Below, in pieces: positions 1 to 8,280 of a stretch of 64,000 bases of DNA. Position 1 is the first letter of the stretch. Every line of letters begins with the position of its first letter. Origin of the DNA: Saprospiraceae bacterium (GTDB lineage: Bacteria; Bacteroidota; Bacteroidia; Chitinophagales; Saprospiraceae); contig JADKCC010000057.1 in NCBI GenBank assembly GCA_016714785.1, positions 82,986 through 146,985 on the forward strand. The letters are read 5' to 3'. The notes under the pieces are model-generated. The model searched no databases and had not been told where the DNA came from. It worked only from the letters and a program-made list of their open reading frames with translations. The translations under genes and the position numbers were made by a program.

Positions 1-448
1 CAATCTTACTGGCTTCACATCCAGATTTGAAAAATAAACCCTAACAATATTAACACCACTTGACAAACTAACAGATGGAGTTACAGAACTACCATTTGCA
101 TTAGTTCCAATTGTTGTAATTGTTTGTAAGTCATCCCATGTACTCCCATTTATTGATTCCTGTAAATCAACTGTTCCAGACCATATTGCAAGGGACTTCC
201 TTAACCAAATCTTTACTGAAAACATCACATTATTAAGTTGTTATCTAAAGCTGACATAGTGCCACCATGCATGAATTTAGGTTCTGCCCCACTAGAATAA
301 CTAGCTGCATTATTTCTGGAAGTTAGATTTCCACCACTCATTGAAGTTAGCGGCCGCAATTCCACCATAGAAAATGGAAGTTAAACTTGTATTGAGCAAA
401 AAAAGATAATAGAATATTAATTAACAAAAACGTAAACAAAACTCTCAT
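1..448 (-). pseudogene. Broken 5' part of a secreted (T9SS-type?) protein, runs off the left edge
   Basis: A start at 448 opens a signal peptide beginning MRVLFTFLLINILLSFFAQ, but this frame stops within about 35 codons. Protein-like sequence then continues in a second frame around 368-235 (MSGGNLTSRNNAASYSSG...) and a third from about 231 to the edge (VMFSVKIWLRKSLAIWSG..., LQESINGSTWDDLQTI, NIVRVYFSNLD). Together these read like the signal peptide and first beta-sandwich domain of a large secreted Bacteroidota protein whose later part lies outside the window. A -7 promoter element TACTTTTG on the minus strand at 513-520 is placed correctly for a start at 448. At least two frame changes are needed, so I call it a pseudogene or an error-containing stretch. 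The domain assignment is inference. Confidence 0.5.
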
Positions 449-782
449 AATAAGTTAATTTTAATGATTAAATGGTATAAATTAATGAGTAAATGGTCAA
501 TTGAAGTTCGTACAAAAGTAAGTCATTTGCCAGAAATTAAGTATATTATATATTTATTTTTATATGAAATAATTGTTAACATTTTTAAGTAATTGATACG
601 AATAGAAAGTATGTATGATTATTATTTTTGATGTATGCTCGATCTGACATTTTGGTTGCTTCCCTTCACTCATGAAGACACAAAACCGATGGGTGACCTT
701 GATGTCATCTGTGCACGTTAGGAAAGAGATAACTTATTTCCTATTCGATTGTTATTATTTTTTTGAACACCAACTTTTCTTT
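449..782. other. Divergent intergenic region between the broken secreted gene and the TolC-type gene
   Basis: AT-rich DNA with no convincing gene. It contains a minus-strand TACTTTTG (513-520) serving the broken gene on the left. On the plus strand TATTTTTG (623-630) is a likely -7 element for the efflux gene starting at 783. A reading frame opening at 672 is continuous with that gene but lacks a signal peptide at its own N terminus, so it is probably untranslated leader. Confidence 0.45.
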
Positions 783-2087
783 ATGCGTATTATATATTTT
801 AGCCTTTTTTTAATATTGTTTCATACTACAGGTTGGGGACAACGTGTATTGACCCTAGACGATGCTATAAAAAATGCTTTGGAAAATAACTACAATATTC
901 GGATCGCTCGCAACGAAACTGTCATCAATCAAGCCAACAATACTAGAGGCAATGCTGGAATGAATCCTGAAGTTGCCCTCAATTTTGGCCAAAACTTTAA
1001 CATCAATAATACACGTCAAGAATTTTTCAGTGGTGATGTACGTGAAGGGAATGGCGTCAACACCAACAACCTAAATGCCAATATACAGGCCAATTGGACG
1101 GTATTTGATGGTATGCGTATGTTTGTCAATAAAAATAGACTAGATGAAATAGAAAATCTTGGTAAAATCAATCTACAACTACAGATGGAAAATACTATCT
1201 CGCAAGTGATGAGTATCTATTTCAATATGGAGCAGCAAAAAAGAAGGATATCGACTATAAAGGAAGCTTTAGAAATATCCAAAGAGAGACTGGCCCTTGC
1301 CAAACTGAATAAAGATGTAGGTAGTGGCTCTGGTATCCCGATCTTACAAGCAGAAGTAGATATCAATGCGGATAGTTCAGTACTGATCAACCAGCTATTG
1401 ATACTAAAAAACATGAAGGTTCAGCTCAATGAACTCATTGCTAGTGATTTGGATGAAGATTTTGATATTGCTCCTTCGGCCGATATACCATTATTGAGTT
1501 ATAATGCTGTAATGGCTGATGCCGAAAAAAGAAATAAACTGTTGGCAATGGCCGATAAAAATATACAACTGTCGATGCTTACTGTAAAACAGTGGGAAAC
1601 CAACAAATATCCTACCATCGATCTCAATGCAGGTTATAATTTCTCTCGGCTCAATGCGGAGATAGGCATTCTCAAATTTAATCAAAATGCAGGTATTTCC
1701 TTCGGGTTGACTGGCCGGTGGAACATATTTACTGGATGGAATAATAAAAGAGAAACACAAATAGCCAAGCTCAATGTTGAAACTGGAAAACTGGCCAAAG
1801 AACAGATCAATTTGGCTTTGAAATCAGACCTACTCACCATGTTCAATACATACATAAACGCCAATGCTATGAGTTTGCAGGAAGACAAAAATATCAAGAT
1901 AGCGCAACAAAACTTGGACATCACCACTGACAAAATGAGAATAGGCACCATCAATGCTTTAGAACTTAGGCAAGCACAGTTGAATCTAGTTGATGCCAAT
2001 TTTCGAAAGATCAGTGCGCTTTTTGATAGTAAAATGGCAGCACTCGAACTCATGCGATTGTCAGGTGCATTATTACCAAACCAATAG
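783..2087 (+). CDS. TolC-family outer membrane efflux protein
   Basis: Predicted outer-membrane channel of a type I secretion or RND efflux system, 434 aa. The frame is open from 672, but the start at 783 is preferred because it gives a proper signal peptide (MRIIYFSLFLILFHTTGWG, cleavage before QRVLTLDDAI). The mature start RVLTLDDAIKNALENNYNIRIA is the usual OEP-repeat opening. Two alpha-helical repeats, rich in Asn and Gln and predicted to form coiled coil, follow: about residues 25-230 and 240-425, the second ending in MRIGTINALELRQAQLNLVDA. No membrane-fusion protein or RND pump gene lies beside it, so its partner is unknown. The family call is firm; the substrate cannot be told. Confidence 0.9.
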   Translation: MRIIYFSLFLILFHTTGWGQRVLTLDDAIKNALENNYNIRIARNETVINQANNTRGNAGMNPEVALNFGQNFNINNTRQEFFSGDVREGNGVNTNNLNANIQANWTVFDGMRMFVNKNRLDEIENLGKINLQLQMENTISQVMSIYFNMEQQKRRISTIKEALEISKERLALAKLNKDVGSGSGIPILQAEVDINADSSVLINQLLILKNMKVQLNELIASDLDEDFDIAPSADIPLLSYNAVMADAEKRNKLLAMADKNIQLSMLTVKQWETNKYPTIDLNAGYNFSRLNAEIGILKFNQNAGISFGLTGRWNIFTGWNNKRETQIAKLNVETGKLAKEQINLALKSDLLTMFNTYINANAMSLQEDKNIKIAQQNLDITTDKMRIGTINALELRQAQLNLVDANFRKISALFDSKMAALELMRLSGALLPNQ

Positions 2088-2096
2088 TATAAAAGA

Positions 2097-2522
2097 ATGC
2101 TAAAAAACATCCTTAAATCATTGCAAGATGCCGGTGACCTTGTCATGGACAAAGCCTCAGAAATCAATGATGCAGCTAAAGACAAAGTCATGTCCGTCAT
2201 CGATGAGTGGGTAGAAATCTTACCCAAATTGATGACTTTAGGATTTGAAATGACTTCGTTCGGTATATCCATGAGTATCAGTCCATGTATGTTGGCAGAA
2301 CTTAAAGGCAATACTGCTGATTTCTCAGAAGAAAAAATAAAAAATCTTTTAGAGATCTTTAAAAATGATAAGTCCATCAAACTTTTCTTAAATGTGCTGA
2401 AAACCACTTTGGCATTGCACAAAAAAACCAACGCAACGATGATGGATGAGATTATCGTGAGATTGGAAGTGAAACTGTCGCCCGAAATCAAAGTATTCAT
2501 AGGCAGACCCGAACTTACATGA
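2097..2522 (+). CDS. Hypothetical helical protein
   Basis: A 141-aa protein I do not recognise. It starts 9 nt after the TolC-type gene and overlaps the MOSC gene by 4 nt (ATGA), so the three are probably co-transcribed. The sequence looks almost entirely helical: an amphipathic N-terminal part (MLKNILKSLQDAGDLVMDKASEINDAAKDK), a hydrophobic middle (about residues 40-65, ILPKLMTLGFEMTSFGISMSISP), then Lys-rich helices. There is no signal peptide and no clear membrane-spanning segment. Base composition resembles the neighbours. Confidence 0.7.
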   Translation: MLKNILKSLQDAGDLVMDKASEINDAAKDKVMSVIDEWVEILPKLMTLGFEMTSFGISMSISPCMLAELKGNTADFSEEKIKNLLEIFKNDKSIKLFLNVLKTTLALHKKTNATMMDEIIVRLEVKLSPEIKVFIGRPELT

Positions 2523-3310
2523 TCCATCAAATCCAAGATATCATCATATACCCTATCAAAGGGATGGCTGGCATTCATCTTCGTGATGCCAACGCTTTGC
2601 CAACAGGCTTTGAAAACGATAGACGTTGGATGTTGTTAGACCAAAATAACGACTTCATTACGCAGCGCACACAACCAAATATGGCACTTTTTCAGCAAAG
2701 TATAATGGATGGTTTGCTATCTGTAACTTATGATGGCGCTACATTTTCCTTTCCACTAGATGAAGTAAGTGATGTGAATATCGAGACAAAAGTATGGGAT
2801 GATATAGCTATGACACAAGTGGTTAGTCATTTAGCGGGTGAATGGTTTTCAGAACAGTTAGGTCAAAAGGCAACGCTGGTAAAAATATCCAACGAAAATG
2901 CAAGGCTGCACCATAGTAGTGCCACAGACACAAGCTATCCAGTAAGTCTTGCCGATGGATATCCATATCTAATCATTGGAGAAGAAAGCTTAAAATTGCT
3001 CAATGAAAAAATGTCTGAAAAAGTGCCGATGAATAGGTTTAGACCAAACATTGTAGTTTCAACTTCAATAGCACATGAAGAAGATGCATGGCGAGATTTT
3101 AAAATAGGGTCAGCCTCATTTACCAACATAAAACCATGTGGAAGATGCAATGTCATCACGATAGAACAATCCACAGGAAAAATTAATAACGAAACCTTAA
3201 AAATACTTAACACCTATCGTAAAAAGGGAAATAGTGTTTTGTTTGGTACCAATGTAGTCTGTCATATTTCTGGCAAGGTTAGCATAGGAGATACAGTCGA
3301 ATTTTTATAA
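2519..3310 (+). CDS. MOSC domain-containing protein (YcbX-like)
   Basis: 263-aa cytoplasmic protein with an N-terminal MOSC beta-barrel (about residues 1-120; opening IIYPIKGMAG and FENDRRWMLLD) and a C-terminal MOSC domain. The motif IKPCGRC (Cys207, Cys210) is the sulfur/molybdenum-cofactor site of YcbX and mARC-type proteins. Such proteins reduce N-hydroxylated compounds or carry sulfur. It lacks the extra 2Fe-2S ferredoxin domain of full-length YcbX, so it would need a separate electron donor. It overlaps the previous gene by 4 nt. The presence of fdhD and mobA about 4 kb downstream agrees with a cell that makes molybdenum cofactor. Confidence 0.88.
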   Translation: MIHQIQDIIIYPIKGMAGIHLRDANALPTGFENDRRWMLLDQNNDFITQRTQPNMALFQQSIMDGLLSVTYDGATFSFPLDEVSDVNIETKVWDDIAMTQVVSHLAGEWFSEQLGQKATLVKISNENARLHHSSATDTSYPVSLADGYPYLIIGEESLKLLNEKMSEKVPMNRFRPNIVVSTSIAHEEDAWRDFKIGSASFTNIKPCGRCNVITIEQSTGKINNETLKILNTYRKKGNSVLFGTNVVCHISGKVSIGDTVEFL

Positions 3311-3319
3311 ATTTTTTAC

Positions 3320-4207
3320 ATGAATATAACTAAATATCCAAAGTCAGAAGGCACTAATTATGATTTTACCCTACTCATACCTACATGGAATAATCTAGGA
3401 TTTATACAAAACTGTCTTAAAAGTCTTCAAAAAAATTCAACACTCAAGATACAGCCTATAGTCATCATCAATGAAGGAAAAGATGGCACTTTGGAATGGT
3501 TTATTAATCAAAATGAGATAGATTTTGTCCATGCCGAAGACAATATTGGCATCTGTTACGCCCTAAATATCGCCCGTAGTTTGGCAAAAGCGGATCACAT
3601 CGTTTACGCCAATGATGACATGTATTTTCTACCGGATTGGGATCAAAAGATGATGGATGAAATTAAATTGGTAGGACACAACTCTTTTATGCTTTCGGCT
3701 ACCATGATAGAGCCTGACGACACAGGAAATCCTTGTGTAGTAGTGGCTGATTATGGTCGAAATTTAGACCAATTTGAAGAAGAAAGGCTACTGACAGATT
3801 TTAAAAATCATATACGAGAAGACTGGAAAGGAAGTACATGGCCGCCCAATGTGGTCCACAAAGATTTATGGGACCTTGTCGGTGGATTGAGCATCGAATT
3901 CAGTCCAGGTATGTATTCTGATCCTGATTTTAGTAAAAAATTATACCAAGCAGGCGTAAGATATTTCAAAGGAGTAGGAAGTAGTTTGGTGTATCATTTT
4001 GGGTCAAAATCTACCAAAAGAGTTAAAAAAAATAAAGGAAGGAATACATTTCTTCTCAAATGGGGAATGACTGCTGGCTATTTTTCAAAAGCTTATCTAC
4101 AAATAGGTCAATACTGGGATAAACCAAAAGAAGATTCCAACGTATTGAATGAAAAAAGTAGTATCCTGAGCAAAATAAAAAGAACGATTGCTGTTTGGAG
4201 ATCGTAA
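3320..4207 (+). CDS. Family 2 (GT-A) glycosyltransferase
   Basis: 295-aa transferase with the GT2 nucleotide-sugar fold at the N terminus: FTLLIPTWNNLGFIQNCLKSL (residues 16-36), then AEDNIGICYALNIA, and the metal-binding acidic motif YANDDMYF (Asp99-Asp100). The C-terminal third carries a conserved-looking acceptor region (WPPNVVHKDLWDLVGGLS, SPGMYSDPDFSKKL). No membrane segment is present. The acceptor, such as a surface glycan or protein, cannot be told. The gene lies 9 nt after the MOSC gene in the same direction. Confidence 0.85.
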   Translation: MNITKYPKSEGTNYDFTLLIPTWNNLGFIQNCLKSLQKNSTLKIQPIVIINEGKDGTLEWFINQNEIDFVHAEDNIGICYALNIARSLAKADHIVYANDDMYFLPDWDQKMMDEIKLVGHNSFMLSATMIEPDDTGNPCVVVADYGRNLDQFEEERLLTDFKNHIREDWKGSTWPPNVVHKDLWDLVGGLSIEFSPGMYSDPDFSKKLYQAGVRYFKGVGSSLVYHFGSKSTKRVKKNKGRNTFLLKWGMTAGYFSKAYLQIGQYWDKPKEDSNVLNEKSSILSKIKRTIAVWRS

Positions 4208-4245
4208 CTTTGTTTTTTCTTTTTGCAGATATCAACCTTTCACCA

Positions 4246-4740
4246 ATGAATAAGAGAAATATTAAAACCAAAGAGGGTCAAGCCCTGTACGAAAAAGGTG
4301 GCCAAATCATAGAACTGGTCACAGAATTAATCGACCTCATACCAGAAGAAAACCATATACTCCGAGAGGTAAGCAGATTTATAGCTGAAGATGCCTATAC
4401 GCTGCAAGTAAAAGTATCAGGTGCCGAAGCAGGAAGTCTGTATGATATCAAAATGGAATGTGCCGCACTAATACGTAAAGCAGGGAGAGAACTTTATGTG
4501 CAGCGCCACAATTTTGAGATGTTTGGTTATGAATATATGAGTTATATGAAGTTGTTGGTAGATAGACTTGATGAGTACAAGGCACTATTTATCCTATGGA
4601 TAGATACATTTGATCCACATCAATCTATCAAAGATGATTGGGGACTTTTTAATCCACCAGGTATAGAATTTAGTGATGAAAATGATGACATAGATTTTGA
4701 TCTTTTTGATGATGATGATGACATGGATGATGGTCTATAG
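4246..4740 (+). CDS. Hypothetical protein with acidic tail
   Basis: 164-aa soluble protein. The frame is open from 4195, but ATG 4246 is preferred: a promoter-like TAACTTTG lies at 4205-4212, and the peptide before 4246 is hydrophobic junk overlapping the glycosyltransferase gene. Residues 1-125 look helical (GQALYEKGGQIIELVTELIDLIPE, YEYMSYMKLLVDRLDEYKALF). The last 25 residues are almost wholly Asp/Glu (DIDFDLFDDDDDMDD). No known function recognised. It converges with the ATPase gene on the other strand, overlapping by 6 nt. Confidence 0.75.
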   Translation: MNKRNIKTKEGQALYEKGGQIIELVTELIDLIPEENHILREVSRFIAEDAYTLQVKVSGAEAGSLYDIKMECAALIRKAGRELYVQRHNFEMFGYEYMSYMKLLVDRLDEYKALFILWIDTFDPHQSIKDDWGLFNPPGIEFSDENDDIDFDLFDDDDDMDDGL

Positions 4741-5850
4741 TATAAACGACCTAAAATTTTCTCTATCTACTACGCTAAAATCTGGCTGGTAACTTTCTTC
4801 AAATATCTTTGGCAATTTATACTGTTTTTTTGCTGACCATTTGAACTCAAAAGCATTGATGTGATCCGCATCTACTTCTATATAATCTACTTCTTGTTGT
4901 TGTGTAGTTCTCCAAAAATAAGACTGAACATTAGACTGTTTATAATACAATTGTTTTACTCTTTCAGAAATCAAAAAATTTTCCCATAGAGCTCCCTTAT
5001 CAAACCTCATTTCTGGAGTACTAAAATTACCAATAATCATATTCCTTACTCCTGTATCAAAAAAATAAATTTTCCTATTGGCTTTGATTTCGTTTCTAAG
5101 ATTTTTGCTAAAACTATTTAACCTAAAAATTACAAAAGATCGCTCCAATAAATCTAAATAATTGTTGACAGTATTTTTGTCTATGCCTACCGTTTGTGCC
5201 AATTCATTGTAACTTACTTCATTACCAATCTGGAAAGCCAGTGCTTTCAATAATTTATTAAGTATATCGGGCTTTCTGATACCTGCCAAATTTAAAATAT
5301 CTTTGTATAAATAGCTGGAAACCAAATTTTTTAAAATTTCATATTCATTTCCACTATTGTTGATTACATCTGGGTACATACCATAAATCATCCTCAAATC
5401 CAACTGTTGATGCGCTTTTACATAACCAAAATGTTGCTCAAACTCTTGCCAAGCGATAGGAAATAAATTGTATTCATATTTTCGACCTGTTAACGGTTCT
5501 TGTATTGAGTTATTTATTTCCAATGCCGATGATCCACTTGCAACTACTTGCACATTTTTTAGTTGATCTACTATAATCTTGAGCTTGAGACCTATATTGG
5601 GTATTCGCTGCATCTCATCTATATAAATACACTGGTGAGTACCTATTATATTTTTCAACTGCTCCGTGTTCGCTGATGATAGCATCTCTATCACTGACTG
5701 ATCATCTCCATCCAAAAACAAATGTGGTATGTCTTCTAAAATAGTCTTAATTAATGTACTCTTCCCTACTTGTCTTGGCCCAATCAAAATGATAGCTTTA
5801 CCTTTGAATAGTCTATTTTTTATTTTATCCGCTAAGGCTCTATGTATCAT
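4735..5850 (-). CDS. AAA+ ATPase with DUF4143 C-terminal domain
   Basis: 371-aa ATPase of the large AAA_14/DUF4143 family, whose cellular role is poorly known. Walker A is GPRQVGKS (residues 24-31), Walker B is CIYIDEMQ (about 74-81), and the sensor-like VVASGSSALEI follows near 108. A winged-helix segment (about 195-235, NEVSYNELAQTVGIDKNTVNNYLDLLE) could bind DNA. The C terminus has the nuclease-like DUF4143 fold with FFDTGVRN and EVDYIEVDADHINAFEFKW, the latter resembling a PD-(D/E)xK core. The gene stands alone with its own promoter, overlapped by TTCACC repeats. This suggests the protein or a partner represses its own gene; that is inference. Confidence 0.88.
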   Translation of the reverse strand: MIHRALADKIKNRLFKGKAIILIGPRQVGKSTLIKTILEDIPHLFLDGDDQSVIEMLSSANTEQLKNIIGTHQCIYIDEMQRIPNIGLKLKIIVDQLKNVQVVASGSSALEINNSIQEPLTGRKYEYNLFPIAWQEFEQHFGYVKAHQQLDLRMIYGMYPDVINNSGNEYEILKNLVSSYLYKDILNLAGIRKPDILNKLLKALAFQIGNEVSYNELAQTVGIDKNTVNNYLDLLERSFVIFRLNSFSKNLRNEIKANRKIYFFDTGVRNMIIGNFSTPEMRFDKGALWENFLISERVKQLYYKQSNVQSYFWRTTQQQEVDYIEVDADHINAFEFKWSAKKQYKLPKIFEESYQPDFSVVDRENFRSFIL

Positions 5851-5867
5851 ACACTTAATTTAATACG

Positions 5868-5898
5868 CAAAAGTACTTTATATATACCAATTCACCAA
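5868..5898 (-). promoter_or_regulatory. Promoter of the AAA+/DUF4143 gene
   Basis: On the minus strand a -33 TTG (5896-5898) and a -7 TACTTTTG (5868-5875) are separated by 20 bp, matching the Bacteroidota consensus. The start codon follows 17 nt beyond the -7 element, so the leader is very short. Confidence 0.7.
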
Positions 5899-5985
5899 TA
5901 AAATATCTATTTTTGTGATTATATTCACCAATTTTATACTTATTTTGGTGAATACATTCACCTATTCTGTATTAATATCGGTGAA
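5891..5985. promoter_or_regulatory. Array of five TTCACC-type operator motifs
   Basis: Five copies of a 9-bp motif, TTCACCNAT or a close variant, occur in 95 bp: forward at 5891-5899, 5924-5932 and 5957-5965; inverted at 5944-5952 and 5977-5985. Forward copies are exactly 33 bp apart, as are the inverted ones, so each class falls on the same face of the helix. The central pair forms a perfect palindrome GGTGAAT-AC-ATTCACC (5947-5962). The first copy covers the -33 element of the ATPase promoter. This arrangement is that of a repressor operator array. Confidence 0.65.
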
Positions 5986-6063
5986 TAGGGCTCTAAAATA
6001 GCATGTCTAGGATTCAAACAGAGGGTTGAGAATACAATACAATACTTAAAATGTGACCTTGTA

Positions 6064-6224
6064 TAATTGAGTCCACTCCTAAAAGTATAATTTTGCCACA
6101 AAGACATGAAAACAAAAAGAATCGAAAATTTAAAATAGTTGATAATCTATTATTTATACACCTTTGAGTCTTGGTGTCATAGTGGCAATCCGACTTTTTT
6201 GACTTTTCAGAGTGGACTCAGAAT
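6064..6224. mobile_element. MITE-like inverted-repeat element (no transposase)
   Basis: GAGTCCACTC (6069-6078) is matched by its exact reverse complement GAGTGGACTC (6210-6219). The similarity extends inward with small gaps (CCTAAAAGT against TGAAAAGT, then TTGCCACAAAGACAT against TTGCCACTATGACAC). The ~155-bp unit could therefore fold as one long imperfect hairpin. It encodes no protein worth calling; a 61-codon frame at 6139 looks spurious. No target-site duplication is certain. It may be a miniature transposable element or the solo ends of an IS. Confidence 0.5.
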
Positions 6225-6320
6225 TAAAATACACATCAAATCTCCAAATATCTTTCATTTTTACCTTATGGTCTCAATAGATTATCATATTTTTACATCC
6301 ACACTTACAATACTAGATAT

Positions 6321-6692
6321 ATGAAGATACGCATCTCTGGCAATTCTATTCGACTCCGATTGACCCAATCAGAAGTAAGCAACTTTGTCAACCATGGCAA
6401 AGTAAGGTCTTCCTGCCAAATTGGCTCCCAAACTCTTGCGTATGAAATCACTCAAGATGGAGCAGTCAATCAAATAACGGCAAATATGTCCAACCAAACC
6501 ATCACTGTCTCTGTACCTAAAGAAATCGCTCACTTTTGGGATATAGACACCCGAGTAGGCTTTGATGCCAAAGACGAAAAAGGATTGTATATATTGATCG
6601 AAAAAGATTTTCAGTGTCTAAAACCAAGACCAAATGAAGACGAATCTGACAACTTCCCCAATCCTCAGGCAACTATTGATTCCTATGATTGA
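6321..6692 (+). CDS. Small conserved protein next to fdhD (DUF7009-like)
   Basis: 123-aa soluble protein opening MKIRISGNSIRLRLTQSEV, a start I associate with the DUF7009 family often found beside fdhD in Bacteroidota; that match is from memory. The body is mainly beta (LAYEITQDGAVNQITANMSNQTITVSVP), ending in a region with ILIEKDFQCLKPR and an acidic tail. It overlaps fdhD by 8 nt, so the two are translated together. This suggests a role in making or regulating molybdenum enzymes such as formate dehydrogenase. The family call is moderate and the role is inferred from context. Confidence 0.75.
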   Translation: MKIRISGNSIRLRLTQSEVSNFVNHGKVRSSCQIGSQTLAYEITQDGAVNQITANMSNQTITVSVPKEIAHFWDIDTRVGFDAKDEKGLYILIEKDFQCLKPRPNEDESDNFPNPQATIDSYD

Positions 6693-7497
6693 CAAGTCAA
6701 GATACCAAAAGCAAATACAAGAAATTCAGATTGTAAGGATTCGCTCAGGAGCGTTGAACCAGCAAGAAGATTTTGTGGCAGTAGAAGCTCCTTTACAGAT
6801 CAGTATTCGGCATAAACCTATGACTATCACTATGCGTACGCCTGGAGATGATGTAGCTTTAGCTCTTGGATTTATCTTTACAGAAGGGTTGATAGCAGAT
6901 TATAATGCCATTGCAGATGTGATACAAGAAGATGAAAATACCATCAATATCATTCCAGAAGAAGGATATACCATAGCAGCAGAGTCGGTAGATAGAAATT
7001 TCTACAGTACATCGAGTTGTGGTGTATGCGGTAAATCATCCATTGATGCCATAGCAGCAAAGTCAAAATACATTCCACCTTCCAAAATTGTACATGTGAG
7101 TGCTGATGCATTGACTTCTTTGCAAGACAAATTACTCACAGTTCAGTCGGCCTTTGAGCTTACAGGTGGCCTTCATGCGTGTGCACTTTTTAGTCTCGAC
7201 GGAAAGTATTTATATCATAGTGAGGATGTAGGCAGACACAATGCATTAGACAAATTGATAGGCCATGCCCTTATGGCAGGTAGATTGCCACTAGACGAAC
7301 ACGTGCTTTTACTCAGCGGAAGAGCCAGTTTCGAACTCATACAAAAAGCGTCCATGGCTGGTATTGCCATCATAGCATCGGTTGGGGCGCCTTCTAGTCT
7401 TGCAGTAGATTTAGCTATTACAAATGATCTAACTTTGGTTGGATTTTTGAAAAAAACTGGATTTAACGTGTATGCAGGAGAGAAAAGAGTAGTATGA
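6685..7497 (+). CDS. fdhD: Formate dehydrogenase accessory sulfurtransferase FdhD
   Basis: FdhD moves sulfur from a cysteine desulfurase to the molybdenum cofactor so that formate dehydrogenase becomes active. At 270 aa it has the usual length. Key signs are the catalytic loop SSCGVCGKSS (Cys112, Cys115), the nucleotide-binding TMRTPGDDVALALGFIFTEG, the segment VGRHNALDKLIG, and the C-terminal LSGRASFELIQKASMAGI. I chose ATG 6685 because the product then begins near the conserved core; an in-frame ATG at 6634 would overlap the previous gene by 59 nt. It overlaps mobA by 4 nt (ATGA). No formate dehydrogenase gene is in the window. Confidence 0.95.
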   Translation: MIDKSRYQKQIQEIQIVRIRSGALNQQEDFVAVEAPLQISIRHKPMTITMRTPGDDVALALGFIFTEGLIADYNAIADVIQEDENTINIIPEEGYTIAAESVDRNFYSTSSCGVCGKSSIDAIAAKSKYIPPSKIVHVSADALTSLQDKLLTVQSAFELTGGLHACALFSLDGKYLYHSEDVGRHNALDKLIGHALMAGRLPLDEHVLLLSGRASFELIQKASMAGIAIIASVGAPSSLAVDLAITNDLTLVGFLKKTGFNVYAGEKRVV

Positions 7498-8054
7498 AAA
7501 AACCAACAGGAATCGTTTTAATCGGTGGCCAAAGTACTAGAATGGGTACTGACAAGTCAAGGTTGAAGATAGATAATAAATATTTCTATCAAGGAGCTGC
7601 ACAAAAGCTCTTACCCTATTGTGATGAGATATTCCTCTCTATCAATGGAAATCAAGCATCTCTTCATAAATACGAATACCCAATAATTATTGATAAATAT
7701 CCAAATCAAGGGCCAATTAGTGGTATATTGTCTTGTTATGAAGCGGGGCATAATCATATATTAATATTGGCTACTGATTTGATCCATATCCAATCATCTG
7801 ATATACAGTCTATCCTTCAGATACATCAAAACGAATCTCAAGATTGTACTATGTATTACAACGAGAATACTGGTTATTATGAGCCAATGCTATCTATATG
7901 GAATAAAACAATGCTAACCCAATTAAAAATATATTTTGAAAATGGAGGTAGATCTTTACAGAAATTTCTGATTTCACATTCTATAGCATTGCATCCATTA
8001 AAAAATGAAAATAATTTTAAAAACATTAATGCACCAAGTGATTTGGATTACTAG
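7494..8054 (+). CDS. mobA: Molybdenum cofactor guanylyltransferase
   Basis: MobA attaches GMP to molybdopterin to make the guanine dinucleotide cofactor used by formate dehydrogenases and other DMSO-reductase-family enzymes. The 186-aa protein has the nucleotide-binding start GIVLIGGQSTRMGTDKSRL (LxGGxSxRMGxDK, residues 6-24), the metal-site region ILATDLIHI (about 92-100), and the GPISGILSCYEA loop (about 73-84). It is the third gene of the DUF7009-like/fdhD/mobA operon, overlapping fdhD by 4 nt. Length is slightly under that of E. coli MobA. Confidence 0.92.
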   Translation: MKKPTGIVLIGGQSTRMGTDKSRLKIDNKYFYQGAAQKLLPYCDEIFLSINGNQASLHKYEYPIIIDKYPNQGPISGILSCYEAGHNHILILATDLIHIQSSDIQSILQIHQNESQDCTMYYNENTGYYEPMLSIWNKTMLTQLKIYFENGGRSLQKFLISHSIALHPLKNENNFKNINAPSDLDY

Positions 8055-8198
8055 ATTCTGAATTTGCGCTTCAAAGCAGATTTTATCCCCAAAAACCCGT
8101 AACTATTCAGGTGTTTACTATTTCACTACAATTTTGTCACGATTTTTTGCAACTTATTAGGCAAAAATAGCGCCAAAATTAAGTTGGTTTTCCATTTT

Positions 8199-8220
8199 AC
8201 CGCGGATATATATCCGCGGT
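8199..8220. repeat. Perfect 22-bp palindrome between convergent genes
   Basis: ACCGCGGATAT is followed directly by its reverse complement, with no spacer. It lies between the ends of mobA and cphB. As RNA it would form a short GC-capped hairpin, but there is no T-run on either side, so it is a weak intrinsic terminator candidate. It could also be a protein-binding site. Confidence 0.5.
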
Positions 8221-8280
8221 TATTAATATTCTACCCCTTTGGGGTTATAGCTGAACAGTTACCAAAAAACAATAAAACAC

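Noticed and set aside
672..782. Longer N terminus for the TolC-type protein
   Set aside because: The extra 37 residues would place the signal peptide in the middle of the protein; the internal ATG at 783 gives a standard signal peptide.
1682..2578. 298-codon minus-strand frame opposite the TolC gene and its neighbour
   Set aside because: Shadow of two well-supported plus-strand genes; the product has no motif and is Ser/Leu-rich as expected for an antisense frame.
6139..6324. 61-codon plus-strand frame before the DUF7009-like gene
   Set aside because: It lies within and beyond the inverted-repeat element, its product is rich in Ile/Tyr/His/Phe as random AT-rich DNA gives, and it has no recognisable motif.
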